Source of the DNA: Eutypa lata
Taxonomy: Eukaryota; Ascomycota; Sordariomycetes; Xylariales; Diatrypaceae
DNA length: 64,000 nucleotides
Assembly: GCA_022661535.1 (NCBI GenBank)
Contig: JAKULF010000013.1
Location: 1,116,001-1,180,000, forward strand
Reading direction: 5' to 3'
Part shown: positions 48,172 to 60,793 of the stretch, in pieces
Position numbering within the stretch: position 1 is the first letter of the stretch
Layout: each line of letters opens with the position of its first letter
Notes under the pieces: generated by a model
Told to the model about the DNA's origin: nothing
The model's database searches: none
Seen by the model: the letters and a program-made list of their open reading frames with translations, nothing else
Position numbers and translations under genes: made by a program

Positions 48172-49245
48172 TGAAGGGGGAGTGGGTTTCAGATTTGTTG
48201 ATACGAGACTTGCTTCAGGAGAACTTATGCGTCCGCGAAGACCATCTTTGGTCGTTTGAGGTATTCTCCTCTCTAGCAGGTAGTTTTTAACATGCTTTAT
48301 GCTTGAGGTATTCTTTCTCGTCTGTTACTTGTGAAGTCCTCGAGACAAGTGTAGATAATTGCGTAAAAGGTGTATACAGCCTGTTATCTCGCGGAGAAGC
48401 TCGTGTCAGAAATAGCAGTATGGTCGGGATTCTGAAGTACCTACCTGCTCCTTGATCTTTTGGAACAGATGTACCGCCATTTCTAACATAGATTTGAAGG
48501 AAATGATGAGTTTGCTAATAAAGTTCTCTGTATTCATTTAGGGACATGCATTAACCCTAGTTCGTCTTAATCCTATTATATTAATAGTATATTGGTAACG
48601 CCCTAAAAATGCAAGCTTTGATTTATTCTGCAATCTTGAGGGTTGAAATCGTCGATTACCTTATAAATCTAACCTGATTCAGGTTAATGTACGTTAGTCA
48701 TTACGGACAACCCTACTGGTAAATTGATAATTGCGTTCAAATCTCTGTCAGAAATGGCGATACCGTGGCCGGGGGGTCTGGGGATGTGGATTCAGAGGCG
48801 ATGCCATCAGCAGTTAAGGGCCCCTATCCGTATAGCGCACTTGCAATCAGATAGAGCGGGAGAATTTATTCCCGAAACTCCTCTACCTACCCAAAGGTAT
48901 TTAGGTATTAACTCATTACGATCCACATGAAGACATTCATTGACATCAGGGAGAGCAAGTCACAAAACGCACGGAGGAACCTTTGTGTTCGTATAGGTTG
49001 CGGCACAGAAAGTCTCCGGAACTACCTAGCTGACAAATGTTGATATAGCTTCTGTTGTCCGCGTCTATGATGACGAATCTCACTTCTTCCCACTTCTTTA
49101 TTCCTTCTCTAGCTGAAGATACTGTCCTTTACGATGGAGTGGATCACAGCATGTTCGTCTATTTATGGTTTCACGCCGACACCTATCAAACCAAATGATG
49201 TTCTTCCTCATTGTGTCTGTATTTCCCAGGTAGACAACTGTAATA
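48172..49245. other. Intergenic, nothing seen
   Basis: About 1.07 kb of 3' and 5' flanking sequence without a supported gene or repeat. Confidence 0.55.
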
Positions 49246-50318
49246 ATGGGCCAGTCTACTATTCCGCCAACCCCAGAAGGGACTGATCTTACGGGGAAAA
49301 CTATCATTATCACAGGAGGTAATGCTGGCCTGGGATATGAAGCAGCCCGACAGTTCCTTGCCCTGAATGCTTCACGCGTAATTCTTGCGGTTCGATCCCG
49401 AACAAAAGGCCTAGAAGCTGCCTCGGCGTTGAAGGATACATACCCCGCCGCCACCGTCGAAGTTTTCGACCTAGACCTCGACGATTACCAGTCAGGACTT
49501 CAGTTTGCTCAAAAGGTCAAGACCGAAGTCAAAGAGTTGGACATACTCTTGAATAATGGGGGTGTGAATATCATGAGTTATCAGAAGAGCAAGAGTAGAC
49601 ATGAACGAGTTATGCAAGGTATGCAAGCCTCAGATCATCTTGTTGGGGGGAGACAGCCATGCTGACCATGGCAGTGAATTGTTATACTCATATGCTGATT
49701 TCCCTGGAACTGCTTCCCCTTCTTCGGTCTACCGCCGCTATTCGAGGAGCGCCAACTCACCTCACCTTTGTTGGCTCTGAAACCCAGAAAAATCATACCC
49801 TGACGAAGAAGCCCGTTGCCGCCACGAGTACAGTACTTGGTCACTTTGACGACCAAAGTATTTACCAGGGCCTAGCCCGGTACATGGATAGCAAGCTGGT
49901 CGTGAACGCATTCATCCGGCGCCTCGCAGCCGCTGTACCCTCTTCCGAAGTCATCATCAACAACTTATGTCCTGGGCTTGTGGCAACCGGATTCGATAAG
50001 GAGCTACCTCTCTGGGCTAAGTCAATCATGTTTGTCTTCCGCAAGGTCTCAGCTCGTGACGTTAGTGAGGGCGCCCGCACACTTGTGTATGCCTCTGTTA
50101 TCGCAGGCGCGGAAACTCACGGCAAGTTCTTGCTACATAATCATGTACACCCGTAAGTCGGTAAAGTCTGCCGTTCACATATCAATATGCTAAATACAGT
50201 TACTAGTGGGGCTCCATTCCTTGACGAAGCTGCTGGTAAGGAGTTTACTGACAAACTCTGGGCGGAAACTGTGGCGGAAGTGACCAAGTTGGACCCTTCG
50301 TTGGGTTCATATGCATGA
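49246..50318 (+). CDS. Short-chain dehydrogenase/reductase (retinol-dehydrogenase/WWOX-like)
   Basis: Three exons (49246-49618, 49675-50152, 50207-50318; introns 56 and 54 nt) give 320 residues. The cofactor motif is TGGNAGLG, followed by the NNGG form of the usual NNAG, and the catalytic pair is in ARYMDSKLV (Tyr-x-x-x-Lys), with Ser in FVGSETQ. The long SDR type with an N-terminal extension (TPEGTDLTGKTIIITGG) is common in fungal accessory metabolism; the substrate is unknown. For the last intron the acceptor at 50206 is required, because the earlier AG at 50199 would bring in a stop. The C-terminus FTDKLWAETVAEV is typical of this group. Confidence 0.88.
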
Positions 50319-51353
50319 GTGACTCGGTATTGGGGGACATTCGAATACACCATTAGTCAAGAGCACGTCACATGAGCTTCTCAAGACAAGTTAGTCTAAA
50401 TGTAATTCTTTTTAATACCATTCCACACTACATTGAGCTGCATTGGAATCATATGTCCTCCTGTCGACACTGACGTGAAGTAACTATTTAACCAAGGAAC
50501 TACCACGACGTCACATTGTCGATGGTAATTATCAGTGTGAAACCACAATGCCAGAAGAGGCCCGCCAGGGTAAAGTCCATATAAAGGTATGCGCGGCCGA
50601 GTCCATGGTCGGTGCGTGCGTATTTAGCTACTGAAAACACGAAGTAATGGTTTATCATGGCCAGGTGGTCCGATATGGCCCTTCCGGTATCCTCATCAAG
50701 TCAGCGCTCGGTAATGAAACGTCGAGGTTCCGGGACGATGTTTGGGTTAGGATAAAGGTGAAATATCAACATGTCCATTCGGTCGCCCCATGATAGTAAC
50801 TACCGTGTGGGATTACGTACAGGGCGGCACTACGGTGCAAGTCGTGGGGTTCAACTCGCAGGGTTGCTAGTTACTATGAATCTTTTTGAACCTACCAACC
50901 TCCCACTTATGTGTGAATGCCACTCCTATATCATGATAAAACCTGAGGACGGTTGCTACGACAGTTCCTCTGAGTCGCTAGTGCTGATTATACATACCCA
51001 TAGTGCTCAAAGTCATGAAGGCGATGATCGGCCTTCCATCTGTTCTAAGACTAATATATTCGCTTTATTACGCGAATCTACATAACAGCCAAAATCAATG
51101 TCAGCTCTACTAGAGTCTTTGACCTCTAATGTTATGATATATTCCTGGGGGCGATAGCTAAATAAGCACCCCTTAAAGGGGCTGATGGGATCAGTGGAGT
51201 TTAGTCAAGCCCCTATTATTCAGAGCTCCCCATTTTGATCCACTCCTAGTTTCGACAAAGCACTTCTCGAAATGAGTTCATGATTGTTTCTCAATCTTTA
51301 TACGACCGACATACTTCAGATAGTGTTGTACTTTCTGGAACATTAGAGCTTTC
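50319..51353. other. Intergenic, nothing supported
   Basis: This is about 1 kb between convergent genes. The 104-codon frame at 50771-51085 has no features and an irregular composition. Confidence 0.5.
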
Positions 51354-52442
51354 TCATGTGGCAGTAAGGTCCCCGTTGCTGACAAAAACGACAAGAACAG
51401 CGCCATATCTGCATGGATTATCAATATTAGATTGTTCGAAGCATATTATTTAAAAAGAAAAGGTAACGGGATGGAGAGAATATGCTGTTACCAACATAGA
51501 TACTTACGTTGCTGTAGCTGCAAATATTTCAGGCCGTCGAGCATTCGTGACGAGTGCAATACTAGCAGCAAACCCAATTGTGAAAAGAGCAATTAATGTC
51601 AGTTTGACGGGAGGGATGCGAGCAAAGTATAACGCAAGGATAGGTCCGATAAGAAATATCGCGGCCACAATGATGGTAGCTATGTTGACCCATCGGGTGA
51701 CTTTGCTCTCGTCGAAGCGTCCGATTCGTGGCCCTCCCTCATGTAGGGGTACTTCCTACATACCCTATTAGTCATAACTCTTTTAAGAATATTGCCGTCA
51801 TTTACCTTAACTGCCCATGTTTTTCTGAGGTAGTTGGATAAGACATCTCCAGAGGAACTTTTGAGCGCTATTAGATCTAGCTCGTGCTTCTGGTCTAAAT
51901 ACTCCCTTGCCTTTCCATCCAATATACGACACCCTCCTTGCGTAAACATCTGCTTTAAGGCACCTAGAACTCGCTTATTGGGTGCCTGTAGTTGAGCTAC
52001 CCTGCTATGTTGTAATAAAGCCTCTTCTACAGAGTAGTTAGCCTTGGGCTCTCGAATACCTCTTTCCCTCCTTCTCCCGGACATAATGCGTACGATATTC
52101 TTTTATTTTGAACCTTAGTTTTAATATTAAGTCCATCCTCCTTTTAGCATCCTGAAACCCCTGAGGTTCGTTGCACTGCGTAACTAACGTCTCCCATTTC
52201 CGGATAGCACTAAGCTGGCTCATGTCATGGCTCCTTATCGCTTCTTGGTCCATTTGTTTTAGTTGTGATTCTATCTCGAGCATCTCGCTCTGGAGAGATA
52301 GTAGGTTTAGCGCAGAAAGCTCATTAAACTTTCGAAAGACGAATGTCTCGCTGTCCGGATCTGAGGCAAGCAATGATGCCCACTGCGCATACTCAGCCGA
52401 CTGTGGTTCCGCCTTATTTCCCAATTCAACATCGTTCTGCAT
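51354..52442 (-). CDS. DUF6594 membrane protein
   Basis: Four exons (52442-52094, 52026-51806, 51755-51508, 51408-51354; introns 67, 50 and 99 nt) encode 290 residues with matching phases. The N-terminal half carries the hallmark EYAQWASLLASDPDSETFVF, then LNLLSLQSEMLEIESQL and a charged coiled-coil-like region (RKWETLV, RMDLILKLRFKIKEY). The C-terminus has three hydrophobic segments: VNIATIIVAAIFLIGPILAL, LTLIALFTIGFAASIALV and ATATYGAVLVVFV. This is the layout of the fungal DUF6594 family (small soluble domain plus three transmembrane helices), of unknown function. The gene looks intact. An upstream in-frame start is possible but not needed. Confidence 0.88.
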
Positions 52443-53229
52443 GGCGAGAAGACTAGAGGGAAGTCAGCAAAAATATAGACAAATACAGGTGCAGTCATAC
52501 TATCTGAGATCGCTTGCATCCCCCTTTTGACCTTACCTGACTCTATTGAGAAGAGGCATTTCATGTAGATGTAAACAGTGACCAGTAAGCCTAATGAAAT
52601 TTGCCTCGTAGTGCCGATTGGCCTACTGCCAATAACTCCACACTTAATGTAGTATTAGGTGGCAGTGATTATTAACTCAGTCTCGCCGTCATGCATTGGC
52701 CTGCTTGGGCAGCGTAGGACTTTTGTCACCTACCAATACTTGGTAGTTCTAACCACATCCCATTCTTATCTCTCCATGTTACCTACTTAGGTATTAAAGA
52801 AAAGATCCATATCCAAAATTAACGTACACCACATCATTTGCTGAATGCAAGAACATATTGTTTCTACATATGACGGTAGCTAGTCAAGACTTTACACAAG
52901 AATATACGTCAAGCCTCAATTAGCGAATACCAGCTTAAAACTTCCAGCAAAACTATTTATCCTTTCGTCATTGTTTATAAACCTTTGTTTTCCAATACAT
53001 TTGTACATATACATGTCAACCTTATCAAACGCTACTGTATGCAAATTTATGAGCAATGAATCTCGCGCAGGTGGATGCCGTTAGGTCTATAGGCCAGGAC
53101 AAATAACCCAACGACTGGGAATACTTTCATGCGCTTTTGGCTCAATTATCAATCGAGAATATTGCCCTTGAATGCATTCCGGGCTTAAGGACATTCAGCA
53201 CATTCTCTACAAATGAGAGCACTGAATTG
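52443..53229. other. Intergenic, with an in-frame extension of the next gene
   Basis: No independent gene is seen. Near the end an ATG at 53056 opens a frame (MNLAQVDAVRSIGQDK) that meets TAA at 53104-53106 and then continues open (PNDWEYFHALLAQL) into the retropepsin-like gene. Confidence 0.5.
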
Positions 53230-54643
53230 ATGAGGAAAAGTTTTGAACTGCAGACCTCTCAGCGGGAATTTTATAACCAGGGGGCTTCAAGGCAACTAGA
53301 ACGAATAAATTCACTGGTGCCCAAGCCAGTGCCCGTCTGTCAGTCCCAGGTGGCCGATACCAAAACCATCCACCACAGTGAGTGGCTCATCGACGGCAAG
53401 ATCAACGGCTTCCTAGTTGAAGCACTTGCTGATACGGGAGCCAACGTGAATGCCATATCTGAGGATGAGGCATCAACTATGGGTCTCACACCGGAACCCG
53501 GAAGCGCTAGAAGGCGCGTCAGGCTCCCATCTGGGCAAACTTGCATGGCACTTGGGATAACTACAGTTGATTTCCAATTCGCGGGCGAGTACAGAGTGCA
53601 TTCAATCTTATGCAATGTTGTGAAGAAGCTAGATTACAAGTTCATACTTGGATTTAACTTTCTTCTCAAGACGAAAATACTGTCGCGCTTTAAGCACAGA
53701 ATCAAGGAGGTCGTTTTGTCGGGTATCTGCAAATTCTCTCTCCGGCTATTGCAGGCTTTTGATACACCTGACGAAGAAAGAACACGGATGTATGGCTATA
53801 TTAGCGGGAAACCGGCGTTGATTGTACGAGACACTGGGTCAAGCATCATGGCAGTATCCGCTTCGTACGCTCGAAGACATCGGATCGAGATTAATGACAG
53901 TCAAAAGACAGTTATTAGGTTCGTTGAAGGCTCTACAGCTCAAACAATTGGTACCGTTACAGCGACGTGGAAATTTCAATCCACGAGCACAAACACCGAC
54001 ACTGCGTATGAGCAACAGATGGGCGACAGCTGGGAATATGAATGGCATGTCATTGAGGGACTTTCGGTCGACGGAATCGTGAACAAAGATTTCATCAAAT
54101 TCCACGACGTCTTTAGAAATTATGACTATACACTTGGAGACCACGAATTATGTAAGAGTGGCTCAGATATATTTGGAATATGCGAACTACCTGGGGGACG
54201 TGCAGAATTGAGTAACTTAGCAGATGAGTTCATCTCTGACTGTAAGTATCTTCCGAAACTCCTCGTTACATACATACACTGACAACTAGGATCTAGTGGA
54301 ATCACCGGATCCATTTAGTCCCCAGATGCAAGTAAGGGAAGATGCCCGCAGAAACGACATCCAACGCTGTATTCTTGAACTTCAGGGGGAACGGCAAGAG
54401 GTAGAGCAAGCTAGTGAGCGTGATAGGCGGAGACACTGGAATGAGATTCATGAGCAACACACTCTTAGTCGACAACACATATCTGGTCGAGATTGGCGCC
54501 GTCTTCGAGATGAGTACTTATTAAGCCTCGGTGTTCGAGCACATCCAAACACGCAGACTCAAGACTTGGTGGTTCAAAAAACGTGGGTTTCGAGAAGACG
54601 TAGACTGCGGAGACTCTGGCCATGGAAACGCAACCGAATATGA
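53230..54643 (+). CDS. Protein with two tandem retropepsin-like domains
   Basis: Two exons (53230-54241, 54297-54643; intron 55 nt) give 452 residues from the first in-frame ATG. Domain 1 has the active-site motif ADTGANVNAIS (Asp at residue 68) followed by YKFILGFNFL, the usual hydrophobic-hydrophobic-G segment of retropepsins. Domain 2 has VRDTGSSIMAVSASYA (Asp at residue 201) and VDGIVNKDFIKFHDVF. A charged C-terminal region (residues about 345-452, REDARRNDIQRCILELQGE, then RRRRLRRLWPWKR) may be coiled coil and nucleic-acid or membrane binding. Similar proteins with two such folds exist in other filamentous fungi and are not attached to reverse transcriptase, so this is probably a domesticated or Ddi1-like protease rather than part of a live transposon. 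The function is unknown. The splice acceptor at 54296 is used because the one at 54289 leads to a stop. Confidence 0.8.
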
Positions 54644-57215
54644 CCAACTAGGGTCCTTCCTTCTTCTTTTCTCGTCCTTTCTTTACTTGGGGGGCTAAAG
54701 AGCAGGGTATGTTGCAATGTCTATGGGATGTCACCCTATGTCGTACTTGGCAGGGCACCGCGTGAGGATGGTTATCGACTCTAGAACGGCAATCGGATAG
54801 ATAGTTTTAAACAAGTTCTTGTCAGTAGATAAGTAGTCAGTCATTTACCATTTTTATATTTACATCGTACTTGGCAAAGCCTTGGGACCCAGATCCGGTC
54901 GGCCGGGGCGGAGAGGACACCCGATTTATGACGCCGCCCCGCAGGTAGGAAGTCCCCAAAGCCCCCAAAGTCGGACCCCTTTGATCCACTGCCATGCGAA
55001 ATCTTGAAACCCACAAATACTTACATATTTACTGTATTTGCTGCAGGTAATGATGTCAACTGTGTGCTTAATATGGCAACTTGGCGTTCTTGGAGTATCC
55101 TCTCCACCTTTAATGGCAAACTGCCTGACATCCGGCACGATTGATTTGAGTATGATTCCGGTTCCCGATGTTGTATTGTCAGGCACTTCCCTTGGGAATG
55201 TGAAACAAAAAAATTCTAATAATTTACTTTACACATTTAATGATTCTGTTCGTCCGAGGAAGAGAATCTCAAAGAGACTTCACATAGAAATCAGTAGTCA
55301 AGATTTCAAATCCAAGCCTAGTTTGTGTTTCAAACTGCCTGTCTGATATTTCATTTCATCAATGATGCGACGCCGATTACATTCCAATGCCAAGCCTTTT
55401 ACTCCACTGCCCAAGTATTCACATGTCAGTGGTTACGTTACCTAAGGGAAAGCAGCATGAACAGGTAAAGAACTAGACCCTTCTGTAACTTGTCTTTCTC
55501 TCTCAAGTAGTCACTCCAATAGGCAGTTGCCATATCCTACATGTATTGCTGGTAACTAATATCTGCAGGCACGGGGAAGCAGTAGAAGGCCAGAAGGCTT
55601 CTCTGCACTAGGGTCACTTTCCCCAGTTTCCCTTTGAGGTCCATTGTTCCACATTTTCTATGTTGGCAAGGGTTGGTTCCACTTTCTTTTCAAGTCCTTC
55701 GTCATCTGCCCAGTAAAAAAGAGCGCAGTTCATGTGACAAAACCAACCAACGCTGACTTTGGGGTCATTTACTTCTACCTGATACGCCACCTCCACAGGT
55801 GGGAATACAGCTACAATCCTTGATCTTACCAACAGAATCGTATGCGTTGATGCCTTTTGAAAAGAAAAGAAAAACACCGGTCTATTGGCTTCTCAACTTA
55901 GATAAGATGGCTTCGTTGGCAAATGGCTGGCTATCTATCTATGTATGACCGACTGACTACCTGTCATTCAATTCATGATTAGGCCAGAACTCGTTGGCTT
56001 TCACAGATTAACCCCTCCTTCTCAGTCGCCCAACCAGGAATCATCCACTTGTCCGAAGAACCACCTCCCACTTATACACACACCAGCTGGATAGAGTCCC
56101 AGAGTCCATCCTAGACGCGACTCGGGAATTTCCCACCCAAGCGAGCAACCCCGTGGGGTTGAGACCCAGTTGTCATTCCGTAAATGCATACATACTTAGA
56201 TACCTCACAATTTACCTGCCTTACTCTGCATATGGTAGCCAGCTGTACTACTACAACTACCACTACTTACACAGCAGGGTGGGTCTTAACATAACTCTTT
56301 TTAGATCCATCGATACATACCTCACATCTCTCACACATTGCCCGCCTAGACTGGCGCACCTACGGAAGTTCTGGGAACTTCTGCTGAGGCTGGCTAGTCT
56401 TGATCCTCGTGATTTACTTCTGGACAAACGGAAGAATCACGCTCCACCTAAAGTACTCCATTAGCATAAGTCTTAAGGTTGATACAGCCTCGAACAGCAA
56501 AGAGTCGCCAATAGAGCCCCTTACCGATCAATCTGTATCTCAAGTTACTTCATATTCATATGACGCATTTCGCGACATAAATATAGCCCTGTGCTCGTGT
56601 GCTACATAGGGGCTTGTCAGACTAGTACTTGACACGAAGTGAGTAGTATTCTAGTAGCATTTTCCAAATACCTTTATCCAGAATTCTCGGCAGATTGTCC
56701 ATATCGCAATTGCATTACATGTCGTCGGTCTTGCGGAACTTTTAATCGGGTCTTCTTGAAACCACTACAACCAATCGTTTATTTTCACTTACTACCTTGC
56801 TTAGAAGGTGAGTTTCTCTACCTTTTAGCACTTGCATTTCCTACATGTGATTGTTGCTTTGCGGCTGTACGGCGTTATCGTGTCTCGCGTGTCTCGCTAT
56901 AGGGACCCCGAGACCCACCCTGCGTCGAACACCTCTGGCTCTCCTCTCCCTACCCGTACCTGTGTCTTGATTTGTACTTAGTCGGGCCCCTACATCTATG
57001 CATACACATGTCCATATATCCTATCTTCTCTCTTATAGCATATTTACCCCGATATCCCAACTACCCTAAGAGTGTATCGTGAGCGGGTGGAATGCCAGCC
57101 TATTTTCTACAAGATTGTCACTACTTTTACCGCACTGCTCTACGCGGCTTAAACATCAGCACCCACGTCTCGCCTCTATACGCCTAGTTCCTACTGGATC
57201 AGACTGACTGACATC
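54644..57215. other. Long gene-free region before the carnitine acetyltransferase
   Basis: This is 2.57 kb without a supported gene. Short frames (55038-55346, 55614-55877, 56153-56464, 56639-56902) have no domain or start context. The last roughly 300 bp are pyrimidine-rich, as is common upstream of highly expressed fungal genes. This probably holds the promoter and long 5' leader of the next gene. Confidence 0.5.
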
Positions 57216-60070
57216 ATGCCTACTCAAGTCCGTATCTTTGCTATGCCCAAGTCGCTTGGTGAGACGCTGAACGGCAGCTCATTGGCCTCTATTCCTCGAT
57301 CTATGCCAGATCAAATAAGTGAGGACACAGCAAACCTGAGGTCGGAACTAAACAGATATACGATGACCACGATCTCGGAGACACCTAAGGAGGGTGGTAT
57401 CACATTTTCCGGTCAGGATCAACTCCCTAAACTCCCTATTCCGGAACTCGAGAATACTTGTAAGAAGTATCTCGCCGCCCTGAAACCACTGCAGAGCCCT
57501 CGGGAACATTCCGAGTCCAGGGCTGCAGTCCAGGAGTTTCTGAAGCATGATGGTCCATATCTTCAGGAGAAATTGCGTAACTATGCCGTTGGAAAGACGA
57601 GCTACATAGAGCAATTCTGTAAGCTTAGACCCCCCTCCCTAGGGAAAGAAGTTATAACACTAATACGGGTAAAGGGTATGATTCGTACCTGAACTTTGAT
57701 AACCCTGTCGTCCTAAACCTAAACCCCTTCTTCTTATTAGAAGATGACCCGACACCGGCACGAAACAACCAAGTTACCCGTGCTGCATCGCTCATTGCAT
57801 CAGCTTTAGAATTCGTCCGGGCTGTTCGTCGTGAGGAATTGCCCCCGGACACCGTCAAAGGCAGACCCCTAGACATGTATCAATACTCTCGACTTTTCGG
57901 TACAGCCCGAGTCCCCACCGATCATGGATGTCAAATCGAACAGGATCCAGACTCTAAACATATTGTTGTACTTTGCCACGGCCAGTTCTACTGGTTCGAT
58001 GTCCTCGACGATAACTCAGATCTCATCATGTGTGAGAAAGACCTGGCCGTCAACCTTCAGACAATCATCGACGATGCTTCCCAAACACCCATACAGGAAG
58101 CAGCCAAGGGTGCTCTTGGCGTCCTAAGCACAGAAAACCGGAAGGTCTGGTCTGGGCTTAGAGATGCGTTGACGAAGGAAGAGGGATCCAACAATGCTGA
58201 ATGTCTCGGCATTGTTGACTCGGCATTATTCGTCTTATGTCTTGATTACACGGAGCCAGACTCTGCGGCCGCGCTATGTCAGAATATGCTATGTGGTACG
58301 AATGAAGTTGAGAAGGGTGTGCAGATTGGAACATGTATCAATCGTTGGTATGACAAGCTTCAAATCATTGTCTGCAAGAACGGAAGCGCCGGCATCAACT
58401 TCGAGCATACCGGCGTTGATGGCCACACAGTACTTCGATTCGCAAGTGACCTCTACACTGATACGATCTTGCGATTTGCGAGGACCATCAATGGGCAATC
58501 CCCAAGCTTGTGGAAAACCACGAGCCCAGACCCTTCAAAGCGTGACCCACAGAGTTTTGGGGATGTCAACATACACCCGTATAAGCTGGAGTGGGATATG
58601 ATACCGGAGCTAAACATTGCTGTGCGGTTCGCCGAGGCCAGGCTTGCAGACTTGATCGGCCAGAATGAATTTGAGTGCTTGGATTTTAATGGCTTTGGAA
58701 AGAACTTCATCACTTCCGCTGGGTTCTCTCCGGACGCTTTCGTCCAGATGGCGTTCCAGGCAGCTTACTATGGTCTCTACGGACGAATAGACTGCACATA
58801 CGAACCTGCTATGACTAAAATATTCCTCCACGGACGAACGGAGGCTATACGATCGGTCACTGATGAGTCGATTGAATTCATCCAAACATTCTGGGCAGAC
58901 AATCCACCGGAAGAAAAGGTGGAAGCGCTACGTAGGGCATGCCAGAAGCACACCCAGAACACCCGGGAGAGTGCAAAGGCCGAAGGATGCGACCGTCACC
59001 TATACGCGCTCTTTTGTGTGTGGCAGAAGCTTCTAGATGACGACCAAGGTAGCAGCACGGGATACTCCAGCCCCACCGAGAGCACCTCGGAACGCGGGTC
59101 CGTGATCGGCAGCCCGGGACGGGACTCGAATCTATCGCTCGACGGGGAAACGAAATCGTCGCTATCGCGGCGACGCGGCGACAGCACGACATCACGCTCG
59201 CGAGACGGCACCCCGATGCCGCAAATCTTCGTGGATGGTGGCTGGGATAAGCTAAACAACACGATCTTGTCGACGTCGAACTGCGGGAATCCATGCCTGC
59301 GGCAGTTCGGGTTCGGGCCGACTTCGGCGGATGGATTCGGCATCGGCTATATCATCAAGGACGACAGCATCAGCATCTGCGCGTCGAGCAAGCACCGCCA
59401 GACGAAGCGCTTCATCGACACTCTCGATAGCTATCTACTAGAGATCCGCCGCGTCCTCCGCATCACGAACCAAAAGTCCACCACCAACAAGCAGTCCCGG
59501 GCCCGCGAGATCGACTCCTCGACAGCGGTTTCTCTGACCGGGCACCATTTCGGCAAGTCGGCGCCGTATAAGGGCCTCAAGGCCCGCGGTCGCATGATCA
59601 CTGGGGGCCAAGGATCCCAGGAGAATAGTCTGATGAAGGCACATGCGATGGCGACGGCTAGGTCGTCGCTGGGTTCGAGATCTCCCACTGAGGAGAGTTT
59701 AGGATTAAGTGAGGATGAGGAGTTAGGTGGCTGTAAGTCTTTTCGTCGTTCCCCCCTCTCCATCCCCATTTTACCATTTATATATTGCTATCCTTCCCTC
59801 TTCATTCCCGTGATCCTGCTATAGTAGTAGTTGGTGCTACTACTTCTAGTAGGATCACGAACGAGCGAACCTATAAACGTCAGTGGATTTTGATGTCGGT
59901 AGGTACTGACAAGCCTAAATTCAGATGGTTTCTTCGACTCGGGGATGCTCCTCCAGGCCCTAAAGGCTCGCGGCCGTCACGATAACGGCGACTCCAAGGG
60001 CTCGGAGAGGGCGGCCGTCCGCGCGCGTAGGAAGGATATCGGGAAGAAGCTGCGGCTGGTTGAGTATTGA
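57216..60070 (+). CDS. Carnitine O-acetyltransferase, Yat2/FacC type
   Basis: Three exons (57216-57618, 57675-59732, 59925-60070; introns 56 and 192 nt) encode 868 residues, the large form of the family. LPKLPIPELENTCKKYLAAL opens the choline/carnitine acyltransferase domain, and WYDSYLNFDNPVVLNLNPFF spans the first junction. The catalytic His lies in GINFEHTGVDGHTVLRF, with DKLQIIVCKNGS before it. A Ser/Arg-rich insert (about residues 595-650) precedes the C-terminal block GGWDKLNNTILSTSNCG and FGFGPTSADGFGIGY. The C-terminus LGGYGFFDSGMLLQALK confirms the third exon. The enzyme transfers acetyl groups between CoA and carnitine in the cytosol or at the outer mitochondrial surface, allowing growth on acetate and related carbon sources. 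It is intact. Confidence 0.93.
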
Positions 60071-60793
60071 TTGATTGAGGCGGGTTGGTTTGGGCTGTGG
60101 AAAGTGGGCTGGGGCTGGTGTTGGGCGGAGTAGGTGAACGGTAGAGAATTGTTGTTGTTGTTGCTGTTGTTGCTTTGGATGTGTAGGGAGTTCTGCGAGA
60201 GCATAGCGGTGTTGTTGAAATGTTATCTACATATGTATTTTCTGAATTTCGTTACATGACATTATGAGTGGATGGATGTACATGCTGATATTTAAATGTA
60301 TTTATGTATTATGTTTTATGTATTTATTGCACACAGCGGAACCTGATTTGCTGAGTCCCCTTCTTCTATGAGAAATATGATGTTTTGTGTTGTGTGCTAT
60401 GACATGGGGTGGAATGGAGAACCAAGACTACCTATGTCTCTAGATCTTAGAGAGATCTTTTCACGTTTTGGGTGTGACGGCTCGGAGGTGTGTGTCCCGG
60501 ACCGGATTGTGCAACTGATGTTCTACGTATAGCGCGGTCTAGAAGTATGTATTCTACTTGTAGCTACAACATCTCATATCTTCGGAGTTGTAATCAACAT
60601 AAAGACCTTACTAGATGTTGCCTGCCACCTTGAACCTCTCGCTTAGAGGCCGACCGATACGCCCTTGCTCATCAATAGTCTCCCCTCCCCCCAATTTCTT
60701 ACCACGTACATACGTAAGCAGGTATATCAAGTCAGTTACCCTATCTACCAACGTCACTGTACCTCTCACATCAAACTCACCCACAGCCTCACA
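60071..60793. other. Convergent intergenic region
   Basis: This is the shared 3' flank of the carnitine acetyltransferase (plus) and the 2EXR gene (minus). A (TTG)n-rich stretch lies at about 60148-60175. No gene is seen. Confidence 0.55.

Noticed and set aside
50771..51085. 104-codon plus-strand frame
   Set aside because: No recognisable domain, and it sits between two well-supported convergent genes.
57839..59824. Carnitine acetyltransferase as a separate gene starting in the middle
   Set aside because: A 56-nt intron joins it in phase to 57216-57618, giving the conserved N-terminal block; the true end is in a third exon at 60070.
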